Of a DNA stretch of 64,000 nt, positions 11,774 through 23,263 are shown piece after piece. This DNA is from Photobacterium sp. JCM 19050. GTDB lineage: Bacteria; Pseudomonadota; Gammaproteobacteria; Enterobacterales; Vibrionaceae. Where the stretch lies: the NCBI GenBank assembly GCA_001310455.1, contig BAXG01000007.1:97393-161392 (forward strand), written 5' to 3'. The position numbers were made by a program, and so were the translations under genes. The notes under the pieces were generated by a model, which searched no databases, had not been told where the DNA came from, and saw only the letters and a program-made list of their open reading frames with translations. Each line of letters begins with the position of its first letter. Position 1 is the stretch's first letter.

Positions 11774-14154
11774 ATGAAATTCAGTGATTCATGGCTGCGC
11801 GAGTGGGTAAAACCGGCAGTAAACAGTGAAGAACTCGCCCACCAAATTACCATGGCGGGCCTGGAAGTTGATGACGTTGAAGCAGTAGCCGGCCAATTTA
11901 ACGGTGTTGTTGTGGGTGAAGTGGTTGAGTGTGCCCAACACCCTGACGCCGACAAACTCCGCGTAACCAAAGTAAATGTGGGTGCGGAAGAGCTGCTTGA
12001 TATTGTATGTGGCGCTCCAAACTGCCGTCAGGGTCTGCGTGTATGTGTCGCGACTGTTGGTGCTGTGCTGCCGGGCGACTTCAAAATCAAGAAAGCAAAA
12101 CTGCGTGGGCAGCCTTCCCACGGCATGCTGTGTTCATTCACAGAGCTGGGTATTGACGTAGAAGCTGATGGCATCATCGAACTGCCTTTGGATGCACCGG
12201 TTGGTACAGATGTGCGTGAATACCTGGGCCTGAACGACGTAACTATTGACGTTGACCTGACTGCCAACCGTGCAGACTGCCTGAGCATTCGTGGTCTTGC
12301 CCGTGAAGTAGGTGTTCTTAACCGTGCTGAGGTGACTGAGCCTGCATTTGACCACGTTGCACCATCTATTGATGACAAAGTGTCTGTAGAGGTGAAAGCC
12401 GGTGCTGCATGTCCTCGTTACCTGGGCCGTGTTGTTCGCAATGTGAACGTAAAAGCACAAAGCCCAATCTGGATGCAGGAAAAACTGCGCCGTTGCGGTG
12501 TTCGTTCTATCGACCCAATCGTGGACATCACTAACTACGTGATGCTGGAGCAGGGCCAGCCAATGCATGCCTTCGATCTTGCCAAGATCGACGGTGGTAT
12601 TGTTGTGCGTATGGCAGAGCAGGGCGAAAAGCTGACACTGCTCGATGGCAACGAAGCTGAATTGAATGCAGATACACTGGTTATCGCTGACCATAACAAA
12701 GCGCTGGCCATTGCCGGAATCTTTGGTGGTCAGGATTCAGGTGTGAACACTGAAACTCAGGATGTTCTGCTGGAGTCCGCATTCTTTGCGCCTGACGCTA
12801 TCCGCGGCCGTGCGCGTAGCTATGGTCTGCATACTGATTCTTCTCATCGCTTTGAGCGCGGCGTTGACCCTGAACAACAGTTCAAGGCAATGGAACGTGC
12901 TACCCAACTGCTGATTGATATCTGCGGTGGTGAAGCCGGTGTTATTGTTGCTGCTGAATCTCAATCAGACCTGCCAACTTACAACACTGTGGCGCTGCGT
13001 CGTACCAAGCTGGATAACCTGCTTGGTCACCACGTCCCTTCTGAAGATGTTGTTGAAATTCTGACTCGCCTGGGCTGCAGTGTTGAAACCACAGAAGAAG
13101 GTTGGGTAGCTAATGCTCCATCATGCGTTTTGACATTGCCATTGAGCAAGATCTGGTTGAGGAAGTTGGCCGCATTTATGGTTATGACAACATCCCTAAC
13201 CAAGCGCCTGTTGCTCACCTGAACATGAACCTGCACCGCGAAGCAGATATGCCGCTTAAGCGCGTTCGTGATTTGTTGGTAGATCGTGGTTACCAGGAAG
13301 CGATTACATACAGCTTCGTTGAGCCGACTCAACAAAAACTGGTTGCACCTGAGATCGAGCCAATCGTGTTGCCTAACCCAATTTCTGCAGACATGTCAGC
13401 CATGCGCGTAAGCCTGTGGACCGGCCTTTTGAACACAGTCGCTTACAACCAGAAGCGTCAGCAACCTCGTGTTCGTCTGTTCGAGTCGGGTCTGCGCTTT
13501 ATTCCGGAAGAAGGTGCTGAAAACGGTATTCGTCAGGAAGTGATGCTGGCTGGTGTGATTGCGGGTAACCGTAGTGAAGATCACTGGAACCTGGAAAATG
13601 GTACCGTTGATTTCTTCGACATGAAGGGTGACGTTGAAGCCATTCTGGAACTGACAGATACGAACCTGACTTTCCGTGCAGAAAAGCATCCTGCTTTGCA
13701 CCCAGGACAGTCTGCTGCAATCCTGGCCGGTGACAAAATTGTCGGTTACATGGGCGCAGTACACCCTGAACTCGAGCGCAAATTCGGTCTGAATGGCCGC
13801 ACTGTCGTATTCGAAATCGAGTGGAATGCAATTGCAAACCGCCGCATTCCTGAAGCCGTTGCAGTGTCCAAGTTCCCTGCAAACCGTCGTGATATTGCTG
13901 TTATTGTTGATGAAGCAGTGGCAGCCGGAGATGTAGTTTCCGCATGCCTGGAAACCGGTAATGCGCTGGTAACAGGTGCACGTCTGTTTGACCTTTATCA
14001 GGGCAAAGGCGTGGAAGAGGGTAAGAAGAGCCTGGCCATCGCACTGACTCTTCAGTCTCCTGAGCGTACGCTGGAAGATTCAGACACAGCAGAAGCAGTG
14101 TCAGCGGTCGTAGCGGTACTGAACGAGAAGTTTGGTGCAGCACTTCGCGACTAA
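11774..14154 (+). CDS. pheT: Phenylalanine--tRNA ligase beta subunit (frameshifted in this sequence)
   Basis: Beta subunit of phenylalanyl-tRNA synthetase, including the editing domain and the C-terminal ferredoxin-fold anticodon-binding domain. Begins [14 protein letters not shown], then an EMAP/OB-like tRNA-binding domain (residues about 40-150, containing [11 protein letters not shown]), the B3/B4 editing region, B5 and the FDX-ACB end (about 700-793, [16 protein letters not shown]). One base is missing at 13123-13125: adding a G gives [24 protein letters not shown]. Repaired length about 793 residues, as expected. It starts 19 bases after pheS with a GGGTGAGAG site and ends before a strong terminator. 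Confidence 0.95.
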
Positions 14155-14210
14155 CTTGCTTATAAGGTTGCGTAATTTTTAACTCGCCAACCTATAAACG
14201 TAGCAAATTA

Positions 14211-14235
14211 AAGCAGCCTTCGGGCTGCTTTTTTT
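14211..14235 (+). terminator. pheT intrinsic terminator
   Basis: AAGCAGCC TTCG GGCTGCTT followed by more T: a tetraloop hairpin with a T run, 57 bases after the pheT stop. It partly uncouples ihfA from pheST. Confidence 0.9.
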
Positions 14236-14602
14236 GTCTGTTTCCATCAACATTGTCATGTCCGAAAATGTGACTTTTTTCCAATAATTCAGAGCATTAG
14301 CAGTTTCTTTAATCTAATCATCAATTAAATCAATAAGATAACAAATATGCAGAAGGTTGAACTTAGCAGTCTGGCTGTACTATTTAGTAGTCATTCGTTT
14401 GGTTTATAATTCTCAGAATTGGAAATCGAATTAAAAAAGTTGGCGTAAATCAGCCAGTTGGCTTAAACTTTCTGGAAGTGGAGGTATCGGATGTGTGTCA
14501 CCCCAACGGGTAATACGCTCCAAATTATGATGCCACCCTATGTATCGATGTGTAGATACTCAGTTTATTAACTATGTTCAACAACGCTTGAGGGAATTAC
14601 CT
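14236..14602 (+). other. Gene-free stretch before ihfA
   Basis: AT-rich region with no convincing coding frame. It should hold an ihfA promoter because a terminator precedes it, but I do not see an unambiguous -35/-10 pair. A partial IHF-like core (ATCAATTAAATCAATAAG, near 14319-14336) is present. Autoregulation by IHF is known in E. coli but is not demonstrated here. Confidence 0.4.
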
Positions 14603-14908
14603 ATGGCGCTCACCAAAGCCGCACTAGCGGAGAATCTTTCAGAAACAATTGGAATGAGTAAGCGGGACGCCAAGGAGACCGTTGAGGCATTTTTCGAAGA
14701 AGTCCGAAAAGCGCTAGAAAACGGTGAACAGGTTAAGTTATCCGGATTTGGTAACTTTGATTTGCGAGATAAAAATCAGCGTCCTGGCCGAAATCCGAAA
14801 ACAGGTGAGGATATCCCAATTACCGCTCGCCGTGTGGTAACTTTCCGTCCGGGGCAAAAATTAAAGGCAAGAGTTGAAAAGGCAGATATCACGGATATTG
14901 AGAACTAA
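14603..14908 (+). CDS. ihfA: Integration host factor subunit alpha
   Basis: DNA-bending HU/IHF-family protein, about 101 residues, that forms a heterodimer with IhfB and organises promoters, recombination sites and the nucleoid. [25 protein letters not shown] and [22 protein letters not shown] are typical of IhfA; the arm containing RNPKTG inserts in the minor groove. I choose the ATG at 14603 with GAGGGAATT upstream over the longer frame from 14540, since homologues begin MALTKA. Location after pheT is the usual gammaproteobacterial arrangement. Confidence 0.97.
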   Translation: MALTKAALAENLSETIGMSKRDAKETVEAFFEEVRKALENGEQVKLSGFGNFDLRDKNQRPGRNPKTGEDIPITARRVVTFRPGQKLKARVEKADITDIEN

Positions 14909-14935
14909 TTCTGGCTTTTGATTTCTTGAACTTTA

Positions 14936-14968
14936 ATACCCACAACGCTTGGCGTTGTGGGTATTTTG
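14936..14968. terminator. Bidirectional terminator between ihfA and the FKBP gene
   Basis: A 13-bp perfect stem (ATACCCACAACGC and complement) with a 3-base loop and T/A runs on both sides lies between convergent genes. Confidence 0.85.
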
Positions 14969-14972
14969 CTTT

Positions 14973-15443
14973 TTACGGATTAATCTTCAGCAATTCCACA
15001 TCAAAGACAAGTACAGACCCCGGTGGAATGCTGCCTACGCCGCGGTTGCCGTATGCAAGCTCGCTTGGGATGAAAAGGCGTGTTTTCTCACCCTCAACCA
15101 TGGTTTGCAGCCCCTCGGTCCAGCCTTTAATCACCTGATTTAACCCGAAGGCAATCGGCTCGCCTCGATCTACCGAACTATCAAAAACGCTGCCATCAAC
15201 CAGAGTGCCGTGGTAATGCACCAACACCCGGTCTGTCGCTTTCGGGTGAACCGTGCCGGTACCTGGCGTCATAACCTCATATTGCAGACCTGATTCTGTT
15301 GTTATTACACCCTGGTGTTTTTGGTTTTCAGCAAGAAAAGCTTTCCCTGCCTCAATATTGGCTGCCGCAGCTTTGTTGTTCGTGTTTCGCTGGTAGATAA
15401 AAAAGGCAGCAAGTATCAGAAGAATAATGGCAACAAATTTCAA
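14973..15443 (-). CDS. Membrane-anchored FKBP-type peptidyl-prolyl isomerase
   Basis: FKBP-family prolyl isomerase, about 156 residues. An N-terminal hydrophobic helix ([15 protein letters not shown]) would anchor it in the inner membrane with the catalytic domain in the periplasm. The FKBP domain (residues about 50-155) shows [32 protein letters not shown] and [13 protein letters not shown]. The TTG at 15443 is chosen because AAGGGA lies six bases upstream and the protein then starts directly with the anchor; in-frame ATG codons at 15482 and earlier lack a ribosome site. Convergent with ihfA. Symbol left open because FklB/FkpA-type paralogues are hard to separate. Confidence 0.88.
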   Translation of the reverse strand: MKFVAIILLILAAFFIYQRNTNNKAAAANIEAGKAFLAENQKHQGVITTESGLQYEVMTPGTGTVHPKATDRVLVHYHGTLVDGSVFDSSVDRGEPIAFGLNQVIKGWTEGLQTMVEGEKTRLFIPSELAYGNRGVGSIPPGSVLVFDVELLKINP

Positions 15444-15535
15444 TGTGGTTCCCTTAAAGAAGCGAAATGATTTAATCCGCATTATACCTGAAGGGGAAGT
15501 TGAGCAGATGCGGATGAAAAATATTTTCACCTGCC

Positions 15536-15551
15536 TGTGATTTGCATCACC
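15536..15551. promoter_or_regulatory. CRP-like site upstream of astE
   Basis: TGTGA-TTTGCA-TCACC, nine of ten core positions of the CRP consensus, about 94 bases before the astE start and between divergent genes. Confidence 0.4.
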
Positions 15552-15644
15552 CGCATTCTCCGGCCAGTTTAGCGATGCTGTGTTATTGTTCTGAAATGAA
15601 GGTTATCAGTAAAAGAGTGTTCTGAAATCAAGCTTTATGAGGGA

Positions 15645-16697
15645 ATGATGTCGACGGATATACAGAAAAGTGGAGAGTTTTTGAAGGTCACAATCTCAGG
15701 GCTTCCATTTGAGAAATGCACCTGGACTTTGGGAAATGGCGTTGAAGTTTGCCATCAGGATGTCGGCATCCTTGTATTCAAGTCACCCAATGCAAAACGC
15801 AATGTGGTTATTTCTTCAGGTATTCATGGCGATGAGACAGCGCCTATCGAATTAGTCGATAAATTGGCGAAGTCCTTGCTGGCCGGGGATGTCACACCAC
15901 AAGCGAATGTCATGCTGGTTATCGGACACCCTGACGCCATTAATGCTCATACCCGTTTCCTCAAAGAAAATATGAACCGGCTTTTCAAGCAGGAAAATGA
16001 CACTGCCAATATTGAAAGAGTGATTGCCAACCGACTGCAACACTGTGTTACCGAATTCTTCCGCCTTGATTCAATATCCGGAGAGAAATGGCACCTGGAT
16101 CTTCACAGCGCCATCAGAGGTTCCAAACATTACATGTTTGCGGTACTTCCTCACACAACAAAACCTCAGCAAAACGGTTCTTTGGCGGTCTTTTTGCAAC
16201 AAAGTGCCATGGATGCGCTGATGATTTCGGATGCGCCGTCAGGCACTTTCAGTTGGTATAGCGCAGAACACCATGACGCGCTTGCTGCCACACTTGAAAT
16301 GGGCAGGGTAGCACCGCTTTACCATAACGATCTTTCCGAATTTGAGTTCCTTGAAAAAGCACTGATAAGTCTGATGACAGAGGGTGACGCGAAGTCTGCT
16401 AACTGGATTGAGGGTAAAACGGCCGTCTACCAGGTCTGCAGGACAATTTATAAGACGTCCAATAGCTTTAAGCTGGGATTTTCCGGATCGGCAGAAAATT
16501 TCACCTGGTTCCCGTCGGGTAGCCTGCTTGCCGAAGAAGATGGAAAAACATATGTAGCAGATGAGGACGGTGAGTCAGTCGTCTTCCCGAATGCCAATGT
16601 TGCGATAGGGCAGCGGGCTTGTTTATTAGTGAAACCGGTGAGTATTTCAACTGAAGGCAAAATCACCGTTCAGTGCATTCTGCCAGAAGCACATTGA
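15645..16697 (+). CDS. astE: Succinylglutamate desuccinylase
   Basis: Zinc-dependent desuccinylase of the AstE/aspartoacylase family that releases glutamate and succinate in the last step of the arginine succinyltransferase pathway. The metal motif GIHGDE (His and Glu ligands) is near residue 64 and the third ligand is in HLDLHSAI near 150. 350 residues, normal length. GAGGGA precedes the ATG pair at 15645. The other ast genes are not adjacent; astE stands alone between an FKBP gene and btuC, as in several Vibrionaceae from memory. A CRP-like box upstream would fit carbon control. Confidence 0.92.
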   Translation: MMSTDIQKSGEFLKVTISGLPFEKCTWTLGNGVEVCHQDVGILVFKSPNAKRNVVISSGIHGDETAPIELVDKLAKSLLAGDVTPQANVMLVIGHPDAINAHTRFLKENMNRLFKQENDTANIERVIANRLQHCVTEFFRLDSISGEKWHLDLHSAIRGSKHYMFAVLPHTTKPQQNGSLAVFLQQSAMDALMISDAPSGTFSWYSAEHHDALAATLEMGRVAPLYHNDLSEFEFLEKALISLMTEGDAKSANWIEGKTAVYQVCRTIYKTSNSFKLGFSGSAENFTWFPSGSLLAEEDGKTYVADEDGESVVFPNANVAIGQRACLLVKPVSISTEGKITVQCILPEAH

Positions 16698-16764
16698 AAA
16701 ACATTTGCAAATCAGGGCGAAGCCGCTAAGGTTACGCCCACTTCATTTTGATTATTACGCTTTC

Positions 16765-17751
16765 ATGCAATTACATGCCTTATCACAGCGCCAGCATGAT
16801 CGCTGGCTAAAATTCTCCGGCCTGCTGCTTGCCATTCTCGCTGTCGCGATTTTATTTTCTCTTGCAGCGGGAGAGCTGTGGATTTGGCCGTTTACCAATA
16901 ACTCGCCTCTGGAGACACAAATTCTGACAGAATTGCGTATTCCCAGAACCATCGGCGCAGTGTTGGTCGGCGCATCTCTTGCAGTTGCGGGTGCCACGCT
17001 TCAGGTCTTGTTAGAAAACCCGCTGGCTGAGCCGGGAGTGATCGGCATTTCAGGTGGTGCAAGCCTGGCTCTGGTTGCCATGATTTTCCTGTCACCGGTT
17101 GTGCCCTCCAGTTGGATGATGTCCCTCGCTGCTATGGCCGGAGCATTGTTGTTCACTTTTATCCTGGTTTCTATGGCGCGAAAACACCAGCTTTCTACTT
17201 CAAGGATTCTGCTGGTTGGTGTTGCGTTGGGCATTCTTTCCGGTGCAGTTGTAACCTGGGCATTTTACTTCAGTGACGATCTTAACCTGCGCCAGTTGTT
17301 GTATTGGCTGATGGGTAGCGTTTCCGGATTGCAATGGAGCCAGCTTATGCTCGCGATTTTCATTGTTCCGGCTATTGCTTTGTTGTGCCTTCGCAGTAAG
17401 TCTCTGGACATTATGATGTTGGGCGACGTCCAGGCGCGACAACTGGGTGTTGATACAGCAGGACTTCGCTGGCAGCTTATTTTGCTGGTCAGCCTGTTAG
17501 TGGGGACGTCGGTAGCGCTTGCCGGTGTGATTGGATTTATCGGGTTAATCGTTCCTCATTACCTTCGTATGTGGCTGGGCAGTGAAAACCGTTATCTGCT
17601 GCCTTTGAGCGGGGTAGCAGGCGCGGCACTGTTGACCGTATCCGATCTGGTGGCACGGGTCATTCTCCCTGAAGCAGAATTGCCTGTTGGTGTGGTGACA
17701 ACAACCATTGGTGCCCCGTTGTTTATCTGGATGTTGGTGAGGCGCGCATGA
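16765..17751 (+). CDS. btuC: Vitamin B12 ABC transporter permease
   Basis: Inner-membrane permease of the BtuCDF cobalamin importer (FecCD family), 328 residues with about ten hydrophobic segments. Diagnostic blocks are [39 protein letters not shown], and the C-terminal [18 protein letters not shown] that contacts the ATPase. I use the ATG at 16765, which gives the family N-terminus (hydrophilic, then the first helix), rather than 16705. The last codons overlap the btuD start (ATG at 17748), indicating coupling. BtuD follows; BtuF is not in the window. Confidence 0.92.
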   Translation: MQLHALSQRQHDRWLKFSGLLLAILAVAILFSLAAGELWIWPFTNNSPLETQILTELRIPRTIGAVLVGASLAVAGATLQVLLENPLAEPGVIGISGGASLALVAMIFLSPVVPSSWMMSLAAMAGALLFTFILVSMARKHQLSTSRILLVGVALGILSGAVVTWAFYFSDDLNLRQLLYWLMGSVSGLQWSQLMLAIFIVPAIALLCLRSKSLDIMMLGDVQARQLGVDTAGLRWQLILLVSLLVGTSVALAGVIGFIGLIVPHYLRMWLGSENRYLLPLSGVAGAALLTVSDLVARVILPEAELPVGVVTTTIGAPLFIWMLVRRA

Positions 17752-18501
17752 TTGACGCTACTAACGTTGCGCTGCCACCAAGCTTCTCCCTCTTAGTTTT
17801 CCGTGTCTGCTGGTGAGAAGTTACACCTGATTGGAGCAAACGGAAGTGGTAAAAGTACACTGCTCATGCTGTTATCCGGTCTACTGGAAGGGCAGGGTGC
17901 CATTCATTACGATGGCGCTCCGATTACATCGTTGAGCCATTCTGAGCTCGCCAGGCAGCGGGCTTTGCTCACGCAACAAACCCGGCCTCCGTTTTCTATG
18001 GCGGTTTTTCAGTATCTTCAACTGGCTCTGTCACCGATAGGAAAAGTGGATCCTGAACTGCTCAATAATGCGGTAAATGACATTACCACTTACCTGTCGA
18101 TTGACGACAAACTGAACCGGCCGATTGAACACCTTTCCGGGGGGGAGTGGCAGCGAGTCCGTATTGCGGCAGCATGCCTTCAGGTTTGGCCATCAGTGAA
18201 TCCGGACGGGCGTGTCCTGCTTCTGGATGAACCGGGAGCTGCTCTGGATATTGGCCAGGAAAGTCTACTTTACAAGCTCGTTGACCGCATGGCGGTGGAG
18301 GGTGTGACTGTTATCATCGCCAACCACGATCTTAACCGAACGCTGGCAGAAGCTGACACCGTTATCATCCTTCGCCAGGGGCATGTGGTCGCCAAGGGGA
18401 AGCCCAGGGAAGTGATGACGACAGAAGTGTTGGAAGAGGCCTATTCCACCCGCCTGATGCGTATCGAGGCGGATGGGCACCATCTTATTGTAGCTCGTTG
18501 A
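17748..18501 (+). CDS. btuD: Vitamin B12 ABC transporter ATP-binding protein (frameshifted in this sequence)
   Basis: ATPase subunit of BtuCDF. Walker [10 protein letters not shown], signature LSGGEWQRV, Walker B VLLLDEP and switch histidine in NHD are all present. The start ATG at 17748 overlaps the end of btuC. The first 15 codons ([11 protein letters not shown]) are separated from the rest by a frame break between 17780 and 17800. Adding two G (one after CCAAG, one in CCGTG) restores a reading of about 251 residues. A search from the next usable start would give only 232 residues from 17803. Break taken as sequence error. Confidence 0.9.
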
Positions 18502-18518
18502 AGTAACGCTTGTTGATG

Positions 18519-18964
18519 TCAGTCTTTTGGCTGTGTTGCCAGTTTGGCTTTGATAAACAGGGCATGGTCAACATACAACAGCTCAGCCGTTTTTCGGATG
18601 ACGGCATCTTCCAACGGGTCAACCGAGCCATCTGCCACGCGACCTGCCACATGGCTTCGATAAGCTTGTATCGTTGCTCCTGGGACAACTGACGAAGTTT
18701 GTCGGTATACTCGTAGAGTGACACTGACTCTTTCGCCCGGTTGCGGGCATTGTTCATGTAGACTTCCGCCTCAGATGCATCTGTTTCGAGCAGCTTTTCC
18801 AACATATGGACTTTGACTTCAGCCTCGCGCGGGTCAACGTCGTGGTCAGCCGCTGCAACTTCAGAAAGCAATCCGGCAATGGCAAGCTCCATACTGGAGT
18901 CGCTGGCGGAGCCACCTTCCAGCTCAAAAACATCCTGCAAAATTGTCCGCAATTTAGAAAACAT
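18519..18964 (-). CDS. TerB-like protein (frameshifted in this sequence)
   Basis: Small acidic all-helical protein of the TerB/DjlA-N-like family, about 148 residues after repair. The core segments are ELAIAGLLSEVAAADHDVDPREAEVKVHMLEKLL and, near the end, DGSVDPLEDAVIRKTAELLYV, a pattern of two acidic helix pairs. One base is missing near 18634-18639; restoring it turns an unrelated tail into DGSVDPLEDAVIRK and moves the stop to 18519. TerB-like domains bind metal in tellurite-resistance proteins, but function in this short form is unknown. Divergent from hrpA, with 112 bases between the starts. Confidence 0.8.
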
Positions 18965-19076
18965 CGTTTAGTACTCTCAATCTCAGGTGAGATGAATCAG
19001 AACAATCTGCATTCATCACGTTTCTTTGATAATATCTGCGCCAATTTGCAAAAGACAACCTGTTTGGACAAAGACG

Positions 19077-22000
19077 TTGACACAGCAGACCCAAACTATT
19101 GACGCGAAAGCGCTCTATACCGCAGTAAAAGACTGCATGATGCGCGATCAGTTCCGTTTAAAGAAACGTATCGACGGTGCCAGAAAGATCAAAAATGAAA
19201 GTGCCCGCCAGAATGTTTTTGCGGAGATTGCCGAAGGGATTGCCGGCTCAAAAGCGCTGGTAGAAGCCCGCATTACCGGCACGCCGGCCATTGACTACCC
19301 GGAACAACTGCCGGTAAGCCAGAAGAAAGACGACATTGCAGACGCCATTGCCAACAACCAGGTAGTGATTGTCGCGGGTGAAACTGGCTCGGGTAAAACC
19401 ACCCAGTTACCAAAAATCTGCCTTGAACTGGGGCTGGGCACCAAAGGCATTATTGGCCATACCCAGCCTCGTCGTCTGGCAGCCCGTACCGTAGCAAACC
19501 GCATCGCCGAAGAGCTGAAAACAGAAATGGGCCAGCACGTCGGTTATAAGGTTCGCTTTACTGACCAGGTCTCGGCATCGACGCAGGTCAAGCTGATGAC
19601 GGACGGTATCCTGCTGGCGGAAATCCAGAATGACAGGTTCCTTAACCAGTATGACACCATCATTATCGATGAAGCGCACGAACGCAGCCTCAATATCGAT
19701 TTTCTGCTGGGCTATCTGAAGGAACTCCTGCCGCGTCGCCCGGATTTGAAGCTGATCATTACATCGGCAACTATCGACCCGGAACGTTTCTCAAAGCACT
19801 TTGGCAATGCGCCTATCATTGAGGTGTCCGGCCGCACTTATCCGGTGGACACGCGATACCGTCCCATTGGCGACGACAGCGATGACAGTGACAGAGACCA
19901 GCTCCAGGCGATTTTTGATGCCGTTGAAGAGCTGTGTGATGAAGGTCCGGGCGATATCCTGATCTTTATGAACGGTGAACGGGAAATCCGGGATACGGCT
20001 GACGCGCTGAACAAGCTGAAACTTCGAGATACCGAAGTACTTCCACTGTATGCGCGCTTGTCTGCTGGCGAGCAAAATAGGGTGTTCCAATCACATATTG
20101 GCCGCCGAATTGTGCTGGCGACCAACGTCGCTGAAACCTCGTTGACTGTACCGGGAATCCGTTATGTTATCGACCCCGGTACGGCACGTATCTCACGATA
20201 CAGCTACCGGACCAAAGTTCAGCGCCTGCCAATTGAGCGTATTTCTCAGGCCAGCGCTAACCAGCGTAAAGGCCGATGCGGGCGTGTGGCGGAAGGTATC
20301 TGTATCCGGCTTTATTCAGAAGAGGACTTCCTTTCCCGTCCGGAATTTACTGACCCTGAAATTCTGCGTACCAACTGGCGTCCGTTATTCTGCAGATGAC
20401 GTCTCTTGGCCTTGGTGACATGTCGGCATTCCCGTTTGTGGAAGCGCCGGATTCTCGCCATATCCAGGATGGTATCCGGCTTCTTGAAGAGCTGGGAGCG
20501 ATTGAACGGAAGGGGAAAGAGGGCAAAGTTCGCCTGACCCAGACAGGCCAACAGCTGGCCCGTTTGCCGGTAGATCCGCGTCTGGCCCGAATGGTGCTCG
20601 CCGCACCAAAACAAGGTTCGTTGCGCGAAGTGATGATTATTGCCTCGGCACTGGCTATCCAGGATCCTCGTGAGCGTCCCGTTGAGAAACAACAGGCTGC
20701 AGATGAGAAACACCGCCGGTTCCAGGATAAAACCTCTGACTTTATGACACTGGTTAACCTTTGGGACTATATCGCTGAGCAGCAAAAAGAAAACAGTGGT
20801 AACCAGTTCCGCCGGTTGTGCAAAAAAGACTACCTGAACTACCTTCGCGTCCGTGAATGGCAAGATATCTATTCCCAGATTCGCCAGGTGATGCATGAGC
20901 TCGGGTTTAAACTCAACCAGGAGCCTGCAAGCTATGAAGCGGTGCATACCTCGCTGCTTTGCGGTCTGCTTTCTCACATCGGCTTGAAAGACCAGGAAAA
21001 GAACGAATACCACGGCGCACGTAATGCAAGGTTCAATATTTTCCCCGGCTCTGGCATTTTCAAAAAGCAACCGAAGTGGGTGATGGTTGCTGAACTGGTT
21101 GAAACGTCGAAATTGTGGGGCCGAATTGCCGCTAAAATTGAGCCGGAGTGGATTGAACCTCTTGCCGGTCATCTGATTAAATGCAGCTACAGTGAACCGC
21201 ACTGGGAGAAGAAGCAGGCGGCGGTTTATGCGTTCGAGAAAGTCACACTGTATGGCATTGCGATTGTCGGCAAGCGCAAGGTCAATTACGGCAGCATAGA
21301 TGCACCGCTAAGCCGTGAGCTCTTTATTCGGTCTGCATTGGTGGAAGGCGAATGGGAAACCAAGCATAAGTTCTTCCATGCGAACCGGAAACTGTTGGCA
21401 GAGGTGGAGGAGCTAGAGCACAAATCACGCGCCGTGACATTTTGATCGATGATGAAGCTCTTTACGGTTTCTACGATCAGCGGATCGGTCTTGAGGTGGT
21501 ATCGGGCCGTCATTTCGACAGCTGGTGGAAGAAAGAAAGCAAAGTAGATCCCGATAAGCTGACGTTTGAAAAAGCGATGCTTATGCGTGGTGATGCCAGC
21601 CATATCACTGAGCTTGATTACCCGAATTTCTGGTACCAGGGCAGTTTGAAACTTAAGCTGAGCTACCAGTTTGAACCGGGTGAAGATTCAGATGGTGTCA
21701 CCGTTCACCTTCCGTTGCCGGTTCTCAATCAAGTATCCCCTGAGGCTTTGACTGGCAGATTCCGGGTTTGCGACAGGAACTGGTTATCGCTTTGATTAAG
21801 TCGCTGCCCAAGCCGTTACGCCGTCACTTTGTGCCAGCGCCGAACTATGCCTCTGCATTCCTTGAGCGCGCAGCGCCGAAGGATGCACCTCTTTTGGACA
21901 CGCTTGAAAAAGAGCTGCGTCGTATGTCTGGCGTGACACTGGATCGGGAAGACTGGAACCTGGACCAGATTCCGGAGCACCTGAAGATCACCTTCCGGGC

Positions 22001-22971
22001 AGTGGATCACCGCAACCGTAAGTTGCGAGAAAACAAAGACCTTTTTGCGCTTAAAGAGTCACTGAAAGAGAAAGTGCAAGAGACACTGTCAAAAGTTGCT
22101 GACGATGACATTGAGCAGGAAGGCCTCACAACGTGGAGTTTTGGTTCATTGCCGGAATGTTACCAGCAAAAGCGGGGCGGCTATGAGGTGAAGGCTTATC
22201 CGGCGCTGGTAGATAACAAAGACTCTGTTTCAATCAAATTGTTTGAAACAGAAGAAGAACAGCAACAGGCGATGTGGGAAGGCCAGCGCAGATTAGTGCT
22301 TTTGAATGTGCCGTCACCTATCAAATACCTGCACGAGAAGCTGCCCAATAAATCTAAGCTGGGCCTTTACTTCAACACCTATGGACGTGTGCTGGATTTG
22401 ATTGATGACTGTATCGCGTGTGGCATTGATAAATTGATGGAAGAGCAGGGTGGCCTGACATGGAAACCGGAATCTTTCGATTCTGTGAAAGAGCATGTTC
22501 GTGGCAGCCTGGGTGATACCGTGGTGGACATTGCCAAACAGGTTGAGGAAATTCTCACGACAGCCAACGCCATCAATAAGCGTCTGAAGGGTAAGATTGA
22601 TTTCACCATGCGTTTGCCATGTCGGATATCAAAGCGCAGATAGACAGCTTGATTTTCCGAGGTTTTGTAACCGAAACCGGCTGGAAGCGCCTGCCTGATG
22701 TACTGCGTTACCTGAAAGCGATAGAACGACGATTGGAGAAATTGCCTATCGACCCTAACCGTGATCGCCTGCACATGATAAAGATTGAATCTGTATCCAA
22801 GGACTATCAGTCTTTGCTGAACAAATTGCCGAAAGGCAAAAAGTGCCGGAAGCAGTTAAAGAGATACGCTGGATGATGGAAGAACTTCGAGTCAGCTATT
22901 TCGCTCAACAGTTGGGGACGCCTTACCCGGTATCAGATAAGCGGGTTAAAAATGCCATAGATGCTATCTAA
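19077..22971 (+). CDS. hrpA: ATP-dependent RNA helicase HrpA (frameshifted in this sequence)
   Basis: Large DEAH-box RNA helicase, about 1299 residues after repair. Motif [10 protein letters not shown], motif II DEAH, motif III SAT and motif [10 protein letters not shown] are visible, then the HA2/OB region and a long C-terminal domain ending in [24 protein letters not shown]. In E. coli HrpA helps rescue stalled ribosomes and processes some fimbrial mRNA. Five single-base losses interrupt it, near 20375, 21428-21433, 21743, 22610 and 22837-22843; each is repaired by one base in a short run. The start is uncertain: TTG at 19077 gives MTQQTQTID, similar to homologues; ATT/ATG codons further up are possible. 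Confidence 0.92.
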
Positions 22972-23003
22972 TCAGTAGGTTGATCACACGGTTGTGATAT
23001 TTG

Positions 23004-23045
23004 AAATACCACCTGACATGCAAGTATGCTGCGGGTGGTATTTTT
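23004..23045 (+). terminator. hrpA terminator
   Basis: Inverted repeat AAATACCACC/GGTGGTATTT with a roughly 20-base loop, followed by T residues, 33 bases after the hrpA stop. Confidence 0.65.
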
Positions 23046-23263
23046 CGTTTTGGCAGTTTGAGTTTCATTGGTGCCAAATGCATGATACTGTGCGTGAGAT
23101 ATTAAACGGCCAATTGTTGCCGCTTTTTTATGCCTGGAGTAAAGCGAAGGGAAATAATTCAAGGCAATACTCCATCTCATCGTTTTAATTTCAATTGGTT
23201 ACATAACTGGCATAAAAGTTGTCTGTACACTTTTATGTCTATTACCTTGCTTATTATTGGAAA

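Noticed and set aside
20312..21202. 296-residue open frame on the minus strand
   Set aside because: Antisense of hrpA, which is clearly coding here.
22984..22998. TCACA-CGGT-TGTGA palindrome
   Set aside because: The half-sites are in the wrong order and spacing for CRP; likely chance.
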